A stretch of DNA of 10,510 nt from F23-B02 sp963640555 (GCA_963640555.1 CAVHZB010000010.1:1-10510); one strand, 5' to 3'; shown: positions 1 to 6,872, counted from the first letter of the stretch. The notes: generated by a model from the sequence alone, not told the origin. A program made the numbers and translations.

Positions 1-11
1 GGAAAAAAGGA

Positions 12-17
12 TATAAT
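12..17 (+). promoter_or_regulatory. Probable -10 box of the small lipoprotein gene
   Basis: A perfect TATAAT lies 33 bases before the start codon of the lipoprotein gene that begins at 51, a sensible distance for a housekeeping sigma-A promoter. The matching -35 box would fall before the first base of the window, so only half of the promoter can be seen. Confidence 0.6.
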
Positions 18-50
18 ACTACATTATTTAATGAATAAAGGAGAATAATT

Positions 51-377
51 ATGAAAAAAACAGTCACGGCGGCACTGCTTGCCATGCTTATGATATTCAG
101 TCTGTGTGCCTGTTCGTCGGATAAGACAGTTGCGCATATAACGATAGAAGACATGGACAGCCTGACGCTGAGCGAGATACCGTCAAACAGCGTGAACTTT
201 TCAACGGTCGGCAATACGATAAACATCACCGTCGAAAAAGACGGTGACTACAGCTTTGCCTTGGAGGACGGGAACGGTCAGAAATATGAGTTCACCCTGC
301 GGTATCAGAACGGTGAGGCTGCCCTCATTTATGATAAAGACATTGACATCAACATTGTCAGCCTGACTGTTGACTGA
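51..377 (+). CDS. Small secreted lipoprotein of unknown function (108 aa)
   Basis: This is a short exported protein of no recognised family. Residues 1-20 form a lipoprotein signal peptide: two lysines, a hydrophobic stretch, then the lipobox Leu-Cys-Ala-Cys, with Cys21 as the residue expected to be lipidated. The mature chain of about 88 residues is acidic, has no further cysteine, and looks beta-rich with alternating polar and hydrophobic residues (for example residues 57-71 and 78-95). It should sit on the outer face of the membrane. The start is supported by AAAGGAG at 37-43, seven bases before the ATG, and by the TATAAT at 12-17. The gene is the only one on this strand and appears to be transcribed alone, ending at the hairpin at 417-449. 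It converges on the regulatory operon, so nothing ties it to that operon's function. That it is a gene is fairly sure; its role is unknown. Confidence 0.85.
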   Translation: MKKTVTAALLAMLMIFSLCACSSDKTVAHITIEDMDSLTLSEIPSNSVNFSTVGNTINITVEKDGDYSFALEDGNGQKYEFTLRYQNGEAALIYDKDIDINIVSLTVD

Positions 378-416
378 TACGGTATTTCAGAAAGACGGTG
401 CTGTCCGAAAAACAAA

Positions 417-456
417 AACGGTGAAGATCCAGAACGAATCTTCACCGTTATTTTTT
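417..456. terminator. Bidirectional intrinsic terminator between convergent genes
   Basis: A perfect 12-bp stem (417-428 with 438-449, AACGGTGAAGAT and its complement) encloses a 9-base loop. On the + strand it is followed by an A and six Ts (450-456), then a second T run. On the - strand it is followed by TTTGTTTTT, the complement of 408-416. It can therefore end both the lipoprotein transcript and the long operon whose last gene stops at 466. Confidence 0.9.
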
Positions 457-465
457 GCTTTTTAA

Positions 466-1632
466 TTAAAATGTCAGCTCGTCCACGGTCGGGATGAGGC
501 GTGTGAGCGCGCTGCGGTAATATTCTATGAGCCTTTCGCGGTTGGGCTCACTGCGGCGTATCGTGCGGCGCAGCAGACGCATGTAGCCCACGATCTTTGC
601 TTTGTCCTCGACCTCTTTGAGTCTTTCTGCATCCTCAGTGTCGAGATACATGGCAAGCGCTCTGTGCCAGAACTCAGTGCCCACCTCATAGGGGATGCCG
701 ATGAAGCGCTCCATTTCCGAATGATCAAGCTCCGAGAAGCCGCCGTAGGCGTTGAACATTGAGCCGAGCTCAAATATGGGATGTCCGACGCAGAGAGTAT
801 CCATGTCAATAAGCAGTGCCTCACCGTCGCGCACCATAATGTTGTTGGTGTGATAGTCCCCGTGCATCATCGTGCATTGCTCCGGAACGGCCTGCACCAT
901 AGCATACAGCTTGCTGCCCAGCTCCTCCGGCAGATGCTCGCGGTCAAACGCCGCCCAGCCGAGAGCGACCTGCCTCATATCCGGCATTTCGCCGGGCTTG
1001 AGCTCGGTGGAATGTATCTGCTTGAGCATATCCACATAGTATTTGAGCGGAAGCTCCAGATGTTCCGGGTCTTTTTTTATGAGCTCCGACAGGGAAGTGG
1101 CCTCCAGAAGCTCCATGACTGTGCCGTAGCTTTCACCTATACGCACAACATCATAGGGGATAGCAGTATTTATTCCGAGGACCAGAGCCTTTCTCGCAAG
1201 CGCCCGCTCACGCTGTATCTCAGGCAGAGCGTCGGGGTTGAAGTAAAGCTTTATGATCGTCTCGCTGTCATAGCGGTAAACTGCACCGTTAGAGCCCTTT
1301 CCGATGAGCTCGCAGCCGTCTACGGAAAGACGGCGATATGCTTTTTTTATCGTCATCATTTCGGTAAAGCCGGTCATATCCAAAACATCATATACCTCCG
1401 GCGAGACATTTATGACGGTAAGCTCGGGCACCTGCTTGCGCAGACGCAGCAGAATGCGCAGACCGGCGCTGGATATATACTCAAGCTTTTCCGCATCTAT
1501 CACGACTGAGGCACCCGCAGCGGTATCGCGTGCGGCATTCAACTGCTTTTCCGCCTCCGCAGCGTTCGATGCGTCGATGCGGCCGCTGAGACAGACGGTA
1601 AGCACACCGTTATTCATATTATATGTAAGCAT
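466..1632 (-). CDS. STAS domain fused to an APH/choline-kinase-like phosphotransferase (388 aa)
   Basis: Two domains can be seen. Residues 1 to about 97 are a STAS (SpoIIAA/RsbV-like anti-sigma factor antagonist) domain, with Ile-Ser-Ser-Ala-Gly-Leu-Arg at 53-59, where such proteins carry the phosphorylated serine (here S54/S55). Residues about 105-388 resemble the phosphotransferase (APH, Pfam PF01636-type) fold: a Gly-rich loop GKGSNGAVYR (111-120), the ATP-binding lysine K128, a likely helix-C glutamate near 139-142, the catalytic HGDYHTNN (257-264, D259 and N264), and the metal-binding IDMD (275-278, D276). All catalytic positions seem intact, so a working kinase is likely; its small-molecule or protein substrate is unknown. 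The C-terminal half recalls paralogous phosphotransferases annotated under TIGR02172, though I cannot run that model. The start is set by GGAGG at 1640-1644, seven bases upstream. The gap to the HD gene is two bases. It is the last gene of the operon. The natural reading is a kinase controlled through phosphorylation of its own STAS domain. Confidence 0.9.
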   Translation of the reverse strand: MLTYNMNNGVLTVCLSGRIDASNAAEAEKQLNAARDTAAGASVVIDAEKLEYISSAGLRILLRLRKQVPELTVINVSPEVYDVLDMTGFTEMMTIKKAYRRLSVDGCELIGKGSNGAVYRYDSETIIKLYFNPDALPEIQRERALARKALVLGINTAIPYDVVRIGESYGTVMELLEATSLSELIKKDPEHLELPLKYYVDMLKQIHSTELKPGEMPDMRQVALGWAAFDREHLPEELGSKLYAMVQAVPEQCTMMHGDYHTNNIMVRDGEALLIDMDTLCVGHPIFELGSMFNAYGGFSELDHSEMERFIGIPYEVGTEFWHRALAMYLDTEDAERLKEVEDKAKIVGYMRLLRRTIRRSEPNRERLIEYYRSALTRLIPTVDELTF

Positions 1633-1634
1633 AT

Positions 1635-2201
1635 TTATACCTCCGCAAAAATCGTCCTTATCAGTCCGTCAAGCTCCTGCCATGCCGGCGTGTCGGAAAG
1701 CTCAATTATACTCTCGGCAATGCTGCGGTAGTACCACGCCTGCTCGGAGGGATCCTTCTGATTGAAATCCTGCCATACGGCATCGCCCCTCTCTCTCCAG
1801 ACAAGATATATTGAGCGCAGGTTTGCAAGCTTATCGCCGAGGTAGAGTATCTTTATATTCATGTCCTGCGCTTCGGCGAGGATACGCAGGGACTCTGATT
1901 TCCGCGCCTTCCATGTGCTCTCGGCAGGGAGGGGACGCATTTTGTCCTCCGTTTCCGAGGCTACGAGCTCCGCAACTTTTTTGCCGAAGCGTTCTTCGAC
2001 CTCCTGCATGGAGATGCCTGCATCCTCCACCACATCGTGAAGCGCCGCCGCCGCGATAACATTCTGATCATCAGTGACCGTGCCGACGATGACCGCCGCC
2101 TCCATCGGATGCAGTATATAAGGCACTGCCGACTGCTTGCGGCGCATTCCGTCATGAGCCTCGGCCGCAAAAATAATGGCTCTTGTTGCAAGCTCGGTCA
2201 T
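1635..2201 (-). CDS. HD-domain phosphohydrolase, small alarmone hydrolase-like (188 aa)
   Basis: This protein matches the hydrolase half of RelA/SpoT enzymes and the stand-alone small alarmone hydrolases (Mesh1-like, HD_4 type). These remove the 3'-pyrophosphate of (p)ppGpp, or in some members act on other nucleotides. Visible motifs are AHDGMRRK (15-22), YILHP with metal ligand H31, the HD pair H55-D56 followed by E59-D60, the TEDK region near 84-87, a Trp-x-x-Arg-Lys segment at 97-101, and GDKLANL (122-128) with the last metal ligand D123. No synthetase, TGS or ACT domain follows, so it would degrade and not make alarmone. It has no signal or membrane segment and is cytosolic. Its ATG overlaps the stop of the upstream STAS gene (ATGA), which implies translational coupling; its own ribosome binding site is weak. 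Its place inside a phosphatase/STAS cluster suggests joint control. The fold is confident; the exact substrate is inferred. Confidence 0.88.
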   Translation of the reverse strand: MTELATRAIIFAAEAHDGMRRKQSAVPYILHPMEAAVIVGTVTDDQNVIAAAALHDVVEDAGISMQEVEERFGKKVAELVASETEDKMRPLPAESTWKARKSESLRILAEAQDMNIKILYLGDKLANLRSIYLVWRERGDAVWQDFNQKDPSEQAWYYRSIAESIIELSDTPAWQELDGLIRTIFAEV

Positions 2202-2494
2202 TCGATCACCAATATATCGGCAAAGCCGGTCATTTCAAGCACATCCATCACCTCAGGGCAGACACCGGTGAGCTTCATGGAGCCGATGCTGTTCATTTTC
2301 TTCTGTGCAACGAGCAGCACGCGCAGACCCGCGGAGGAAACATAAGATAGCTCCTTCATGTCAAGGACCAGAGCGCTTACATCCGGCGGAAGAGTATTTA
2401 TAACCTTTTCAAGCTCCGGTGAGGTGATGGTGTCGAGCCTGCCTCCGATATGCAGGGTCAGCGTTTCGCTTTTGCGTTCGGGATTGATCGTCAT
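2198..2494 (-). CDS. Stand-alone STAS-domain protein, anti-sigma factor antagonist type (98 aa)
   Basis: This is a single STAS domain of the usual size for RsbV/SpoIIAA proteins. In partner switching such proteins bind a GHKL kinase or another target when unphosphorylated and let go when phosphorylated on a conserved serine. The site here is Val-Ser-Ser-Ala-Gly-Leu-Arg at 52-58 (S53/S54). The C-terminal segment CPEVMDVLEMTGF (79-91) closely parallels SPEVYDVLDMTGF in the STAS half of the last operon gene, so the two are paralogues. The start overlaps the stop of the phosphatase gene by four bases (ATGA), and GGAGAGGAG lies nine bases before the ATG. It is the most likely substrate of the phosphatase and kinase domains encoded just upstream. 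It has no membrane segment. Whether its final partner is a distant anti-sigma factor, the HD protein or something else cannot be told from sequence. Confidence 0.93.
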   Translation of the reverse strand: MTINPERKSETLTLHIGGRLDTITSPELEKVINTLPPDVSALVLDMKELSYVSSAGLRVLLVAQKKMNSIGSMKLTGVCPEVMDVLEMTGFADILVIE

Positions 2495-4671
2495 TTCTTC
2501 GGTCTCCTCTCCAGCTTTTTAGTCATCGTGAGAATATTTTCACCGTTTTCGCGGTCATATGTGACCGTATCCATCGTCTGCTTTACAATGTAAATGCCCA
2601 GACCGCCGACCTCGCGCTGCTCTGCGCTGAGCGTGATATCCGGATCGTCCCGTTCAAGAGGGTCGAATGCGATGCCGGAGTCGGAAATGACGAAGGTCGC
2701 TTCGTCCGATGCATCGTCTATGCTTATCGAGAGCTTTGCAGTACCGTCGCCGCCGGGGTAGGCATAGTGGGCTATGTTGACAAAAACCTCCTCAATGGCA
2801 ACGCTCACCGCTATCTGGAGCTTCATCGGGCAGCCGGCCTTTTCAAGCTCCTGCTCAACGAAGCTGAGCACCTCGTGAATGTTTTCCTCCTTTGCCTCGA
2901 AAACACGCTCAAGCATAACGGATGGACCGTGAAAATCCATGAGCAGCATTGTGATATCGTCAAACTGCGGCGCACCGTCTGCAAAGCTCTGCAGGGACAG
3001 CCGGAGCTCCCTGAGCATTGCCTCAGTATCGCAGTGCGTGTGGCTGTTTAAGAAGTCCCTGAGCCGCTGCTCACCGTAAAGCTGCTGCTTTGTATCAGTC
3101 GTTTCCGTAACGCCGTCGGTGTACAGAAACAGACGGTCATCCGGCTTTACGGTCAGGCGGCTCTGCCGGTACTTTATATTGTCCATTCCGGCAAGAACAA
3201 GACCGCTTCTCTCGCGCAGATATTCAAATTCGCCGTTGGCTCTTTTGAGCAGAGGGGGATTATGACCGGCGTTCACATATGTGAGCTCACCGGTGTTTAT
3301 ATCGAGAACGCCCATCCACGCCGTAACGAACAGACCTGCATCGTTTCCGTCGCAAAGCAGTCTGTTGACCGTCGTAAAGACCTCGGAGGGCGCATTGCCC
3401 ATCTGCGTATAGTTTTTTATGAGCGTTTTTGTTATGACCATGAACAGAGCTGCCGGAACACCCTTGCCTGAAACATCGGCAACGACGAGGGCAAGCTTGT
3501 CCTCACCGATCATGAAAAAGTCATAGAAATCTCCGCCGACCTCCTTGGCAGGATGCATGAGCGCATACAGGTCAAATTCGCAGTGCTCAGGGAAGGGGGG
3601 GAAGATGCACGGCAGCATGTGCGCCTGAATGTCGGATGCAAGCTTGAGCTCTGCATTTATGCGCTCCTTTTCCGCCATGACGCTCTGAAGATTGTCAACA
3701 TATTTCCCGAGGTCGCGGATCATCGACATATATGAGCGCGCAAGCTCGCCGACCTCGGTGGAGTCCTTGGCATAGGTCTCGCATTCGCTCAGCAGCCTGC
3801 TGCGCTGCTGATCCGTCGAGTGACCGGCATAGTAGCTTCCGGCGATCTTCGCAAGCTTTTCAATAGGACGGGATATTTTTCGCTCGGTAAAGCGCATAAA
3901 GCCGATCGAAAGCGCAAAATATGTGTTCATTGCAAGCGTTTCAAAGAGATATATCCTGCCGAGAACGCTGATATCGCCCGCTGCTCCGTACCTGTCGGTC
4001 AGATAGACGGCGGTGCCGACAAACACACAGATACACAAACCGGTTATGAGTGTGTTGAGTATCATCCGTTCATTCATGGAAAACTGCACGGGCTTTGTTT
4101 CTCCGCCATCCTTCAGATTCTCCATGTGCATCTGCAGAAGACTGCCGAGTATCATCAGCGGAGCGCCGAAGAGAAGCCCTGAGTCAAAGCTGTTTATGAA
4201 AAGATACAGATTATCAAACGAAATAATATCCGAAACATTGTACGCATGATTAAGGATGCTTGTAAAGAGCACCGTCAAAAGTGCGTTCAGTCCCAGCAGC
4301 AGACAAAACTTGAGTATTCTCGACACACTGTCGAGCCTGAATTCCCGCCCGCCGCGCTCACGGTTTATTTTTCTCCAGAAGAAGTACGCGCACATGGCGT
4401 AAAGTATCTGCAAAACACTGTTTATGGCAGCATACAGCAGCTCATACCCCGCGCTCAGGTCGCAGACAAGATTGCCCGCCGCGCAGCCGAGCGCTGCCGG
4501 CCAGCCGAAGATCATGCCGAGCACAGGCGTGAGCGCTGCCGTGGGACGCATCTGCGTAAGCTCCGATGCCGCCGCCCAGAGCTTGAACGGCGCCGTGAGC
4601 AGTATAAACAGCAGCATGTTCATGGCAAACACGAACAGTGCCGCACGCTTTTTCGTAAGCTTCATTTTCAT
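2491..4671 (-). CDS. Membrane sensor with HAMP-like linker, SpoIIE/RsbU-type PP2C phosphatase and C-terminal GHKL kinase domain (726 aa)
   Basis: In order: about eight membrane segments (residues 10-260). The first part carries RPTAAL..PVLG.IFG..AALG..AGN (42-67), which recalls S components of ECF vitamin transporters. Then a HAMP-like linker with ISRPIEKLAKIAG (266-278) and a following TEVGELARSYMSMI segment, a coiled coil (about 325-350), and a SpoIIE/RsbU PP2C domain (about 350-580). That domain has EVGGDFYD (377-384), VADVSGKG (397-404), NAGHNPP (467-473), YTDGVTE (517-523) and DDIT (571-574), so its metal-binding aspartates are present. The C-terminus (about 585-720) is a GHKL ATPase like RsbW/SpoIIAB, with the N box EEVFVN (627-632), DSG (664-666) and GGLGIYIVK (689-697). 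It should both dephosphorylate and phosphorylate STAS proteins under control of the membrane domain. AAGGAGG lies about 12 bases before the ATG, so Met3 at 4665 is a possible alternative start. It follows the transporter gene by 55 bases and is coupled to the STAS gene by an ATGA overlap. Confidence 0.93.
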   Translation of the reverse strand: MKMKLTKKRAALFVFAMNMLLFILLTAPFKLWAAASELTQMRPTAALTPVLGMIFGWPAALGCAAGNLVCDLSAGYELLYAAINSVLQILYAMCAYFFWRKINRERGGREFRLDSVSRILKFCLLLGLNALLTVLFTSILNHAYNVSDIISFDNLYLFINSFDSGLLFGAPLMILGSLLQMHMENLKDGGETKPVQFSMNERMILNTLITGLCICVFVGTAVYLTDRYGAAGDISVLGRIYLFETLAMNTYFALSIGFMRFTERKISRPIEKLAKIAGSYYAGHSTDQQRSRLLSECETYAKDSTEVGELARSYMSMIRDLGKYVDNLQSVMAEKERINAELKLASDIQAHMLPCIFPPFPEHCEFDLYALMHPAKEVGGDFYDFFMIGEDKLALVVADVSGKGVPAALFMVITKTLIKNYTQMGNAPSEVFTTVNRLLCDGNDAGLFVTAWMGVLDINTGELTYVNAGHNPPLLKRANGEFEYLRERSGLVLAGMDNIKYRQSRLTVKPDDRLFLYTDGVTETTDTKQQLYGEQRLRDFLNSHTHCDTEAMLRELRLSLQSFADGAPQFDDITMLLMDFHGPSVMLERVFEAKEENIHEVLSFVEQELEKAGCPMKLQIAVSVAIEEVFVNIAHYAYPGGDGTAKLSISIDDASDEATFVISDSGIAFDPLERDDPDITLSAEQREVGGLGIYIVKQTMDTVTYDRENGENILTMTKKLERRPKK

Positions 4672-4726
4672 TGAGGACTTTTACCTCCTTCGTCGTATCG
4701 TCGTATGTATGGCAGAGTGTCAGAGC

Positions 4727-5935
4727 TTATTTTTTCTGCTTTGCCAGAGGTACGGCGGGGAACATGCTCAGGCTTTTGGTCATTGCGACCGTAAACAGTA
4801 TAACGCCGGAGGCGGAGAAAAGCTGCACTCCCCACAGTGTCGTTCCTATGCCGACAAGATCTATCATCATTCCGCCGACAAAGCTGGCTATCAGATAACC
4901 GAGCGTCATGGCACTGCCGACGATCGACTGCCCCTTGAGAAATTCGCTTTCGGGCAGAGTATGTGCTACGAAGCGTACGCCCGCCGGCACATAGACGGCA
5001 TAGCCTGCAAACTGAAGAAGCTCCGCTGCGTACAAAAGGTAAATGTTCGGCGCAAGCATGATGAAAAAGTTCTTGGCTGCCCACATCCAACCGGCGAAGA
5101 TAAGAAGCTTTCGGTTTCCGATATTGTCGGCTGCACGGCGGTACAGAAGCATTGCGGGAAGCTCCGTCATCGCGGAAATGAAAGTTGCAACACCGAGATT
5201 GGAGTTGTTGCCGCCTATGCGCATGATGACCTGGATGAGATAGGTATCCATGAAGCCGTTCGCCGTTGCAAGGCAGAGCACACCGGCAAAGAAAATATAA
5301 AACTGCGGATACTCCTTCATGAGTATCTTCTTTTCGCTTGGCTTTACGCTGCCCGGCTGACGCTCGGCAACATTCGGCGCATTGAAGACGGGCAGTGCAA
5401 TGCATAGCAGAACACACGGGACTATGTAGAGCCCCGGCAGTATATGCGGCGTGAACTTCTGCACAAGTATACCGGCGGCAAGGCTCGTGAGCGAAAATGC
5501 CATGGAGCCGCAGCCGCGTGCCGCTCCGAAATTGATCCTCATGCCCTGCTCGTGATAGCCGCGGTAAAGAGAGTTTACCGATGACTGCATAGACGAGTTG
5601 AGCGAGAACACAAGGATGTATACGATGCAGAAGGCGAGACCGCCGAGCGGGAGCAGCATGAGCGCTGCCGACAGCGCGACGATGAGTATATGTACAGCGA
5701 GCATCGCCCGTCCAAGGCGCACGCCCGTGCGCTGAACAAAGGAGGCGATCAGTATCTGAAAGCCTGCCGAGCCAACATTTCCGAGACCGAGTATGATGCC
5801 TATCCTTCCGCTGCTGAAGCCGCGGTCGAGCAGATATGTTGATGCAAAGCAGGCTACCAGTGCCAGTGAGCAGAAATACAGCGCCTGAATGACAGCATAG
5901 AAAGCGGTCACATTTTTCTTGTTTACGGAGATCAT
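4727..5935 (-). CDS. MFS transporter, 12 TM, substrate unknown (402 aa)
   Basis: This is an integral membrane permease with about twelve hydrophobic segments in two halves of six, separated by a charged loop (about residues 186-210). NFGAARGCGS (135-144) after the fourth segment resembles the Y-G-x-x-R-x-x-G-S pattern of the MFS_1_like / LacY-type group (PF12832-like), and the loop with RRAADNIGNRK (266-276) in the second half matches the usual MFS inter-helix motif. Such proteins usually move a sugar, nucleoside, aromatic acid or drug by proton coupling; the sequence does not say which. The start ATG has AAAGGA about ten bases upstream, and the gene begins 15 bases after the lipoprotein hydrolase. 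It is co-directional with the dipeptidase and hydrolase upstream, so import or export of a product of those enzymes is plausible but unproven. It has no fused regulatory domain and no sign of a frameshift. Confidence 0.88.
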   Translation of the reverse strand: MISVNKKNVTAFYAVIQALYFCSLALVACFASTYLLDRGFSSGRIGIILGLGNVGSAGFQILIASFVQRTGVRLGRAMLAVHILIVALSAALMLLPLGGLAFCIVYILVFSLNSSMQSSVNSLYRGYHEQGMRINFGAARGCGSMAFSLTSLAAGILVQKFTPHILPGLYIVPCVLLCIALPVFNAPNVAERQPGSVKPSEKKILMKEYPQFYIFFAGVLCLATANGFMDTYLIQVIMRIGGNNSNLGVATFISAMTELPAMLLYRRAADNIGNRKLLIFAGWMWAAKNFFIMLAPNIYLLYAAELLQFAGYAVYVPAGVRFVAHTLPESEFLKGQSIVGSAMTLGYLIASFVGGMMIDLVGIGTTLWGVQLFSASGVILFTVAMTKSLSMFPAVPLAKQKK

Positions 5936-5950
5936 GCTTATCGTATCCTT

Positions 5951-6856
5951 TTATGCACGGAAAAAGTCAAGGCAGCGCTGCCTGTAGTCGGGAGCTTCAT
6001 CGTATACGCCGTGACCGTAGTTTTTATCGTAGAGATAAAGCTCGCAGCCGAGGGCTTCGGCTATCTGTCTTGAGCCGTCCGCACCGACGACCCCGTCGCC
6101 CTCGGAGCCTATAACGAGCACGGGGCATTTGATATTTGAAAGCTCGTCATAGCAGTCAAAGCTCTTGCAGGCCGCAGCAAGGATGATGAAGCGCTCGTAT
6201 TCCTTGTCGCTGATGCCGGAATTCATTGATATTAGCGTATCGCGGTAGCTTTCAAGCGTTGCTTCGGAGTAAACGCTGTCGACAAAGCTCTCAAGCAGTC
6301 TTGTTTCCTGCTTTTCCTCGGCAAGGCTTATCCATTCGTCGACGATGCTGTTAAAGCCGTCGTTAGGCCTTGCCAGCGTAGAGCCGAGTATCAGCTTATG
6401 CACGAGCTCGGGATGATCTATGGCAAGGTACTGAGCTATCATACCGCCCTGAGACGCGCCGAAAACATCGGCGTTTTCAATGCCGAGCGCCTTCATAGCC
6501 ACAGCCGTGTCACCAGCCATATCACGGACGGTATAGCCGTCGTGTATATCCTTTGCTCTGTCGAAAAGATATACGGTGTATTCCTCGGCAAAGTCCTTGT
6601 ATGCCTCCGCAATGGCGTCGGCTGAGCCCATAACGCTGTGAACTGACAGACCGGGCAGTATCACAAATGACTTTTCACCGTTGCCGAATGTTATATAATC
6701 CATTTCCATGCCTCCGGAAGAAACCGTTTTTACACTTACTGCGGCCGTCGGAGCGGCGGTCGGTTCTGCCGTTGGCTCCGGTTCAATACCGGTCTGGCAG
6801 CCGGTGATGCCGAGCAGCAGCAAGCCGGCAACAAGTGCAGGGATGAGTTTTTTCAT
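5951..6856 (-). CDS. Lipoprotein alpha/beta hydrolase (301 aa)
   Basis: This is a surface-anchored serine hydrolase. A lipoprotein signal peptide ends in Ile-Thr-Gly-Cys with Cys20 as the lipid anchor. It is followed by a Glu-Pro-Thr-Ala-rich spacer (residues 25-39) that should hold the enzyme off the membrane. The alpha/beta-hydrolase fold follows: ILPGL near the oxyanion hole (66-70), the nucleophile elbow GASQGG (133-138) with S135, a candidate acid D254 in GSEGDGVV, and histidine H282 in YGHGVYDEAP. The triad therefore looks complete. The closest general resemblance is to prolyl iminopeptidase/esterase-like members, but the substrate cannot be read from sequence. The ATG is preceded by TAAGGAG, which overlaps the stop codon of the dipeptidase gene, with a spacer of about 12 bases. 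The gap to that gene is 16 bases. An extracellular hydrolase next to an extracellular dipeptidase and a permease suggests linked processing of an outside substrate. Confidence 0.9.
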   Translation of the reverse strand: MKKLIPALVAGLLLLGITGCQTGIEPEPTAEPTAAPTAAVSVKTVSSGGMEMDYITFGNGEKSFVILPGLSVHSVMGSADAIAEAYKDFAEEYTVYLFDRAKDIHDGYTVRDMAGDTAVAMKALGIENADVFGASQGGMIAQYLAIDHPELVHKLILGSTLARPNDGFNSIVDEWISLAEEKQETRLLESFVDSVYSEATLESYRDTLISMNSGISDKEYERFIILAAACKSFDCYDELSNIKCPVLVIGSEGDGVVGADGSRQIAEALGCELYLYDKNYGHGVYDEAPDYRQRCLDFFRA

Positions 6857-6872
6857 TATTTATGCTTACTCC

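Noticed and set aside
31..48. A five-codon open frame (ATG to TAA) containing the ribosome binding site of the small lipoprotein gene, considered as a regulatory leader peptide.
   Set aside because: It has no ribosome binding site of its own and no attenuator structure follows. It is most simply a chance frame.
781..1509. A long open frame on the + strand opposite the STAS-phosphotransferase gene.
   Set aside because: The - strand frame has complete catalytic motifs and a strong ribosome binding site. The + frame resembles no family and mirrors the codon pattern of the opposite gene.
3595..3601. A run of seven G (seven C on the coding strand) inside the phosphatase gene just before the PP2C domain, considered as a phase-variation tract.
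   Set aside because: Seven bases is short for a slippage switch, and the run encodes the ordinary Phe-Pro-Pro-Phe segment near residues 357-360. The frame is intact.
4672..4726. Possible internal promoter in the 55-base gap before the phosphatase gene (CTGACA followed 17 bases later by CGATAC on the - strand).
   Set aside because: The -35 resembles consensus but the -10 does not. The gap also holds a small direct repeat (ACGACGATACGACGA-like) that I could not link to any function.
4424..5407. A 327-codon open frame on the + strand across the phosphatase/transporter junction.
   Set aside because: It spans antisense to two well-supported membrane protein genes and their spacer, its product is low in hydrophobic pattern with no motif, and it has no convincing start signal.
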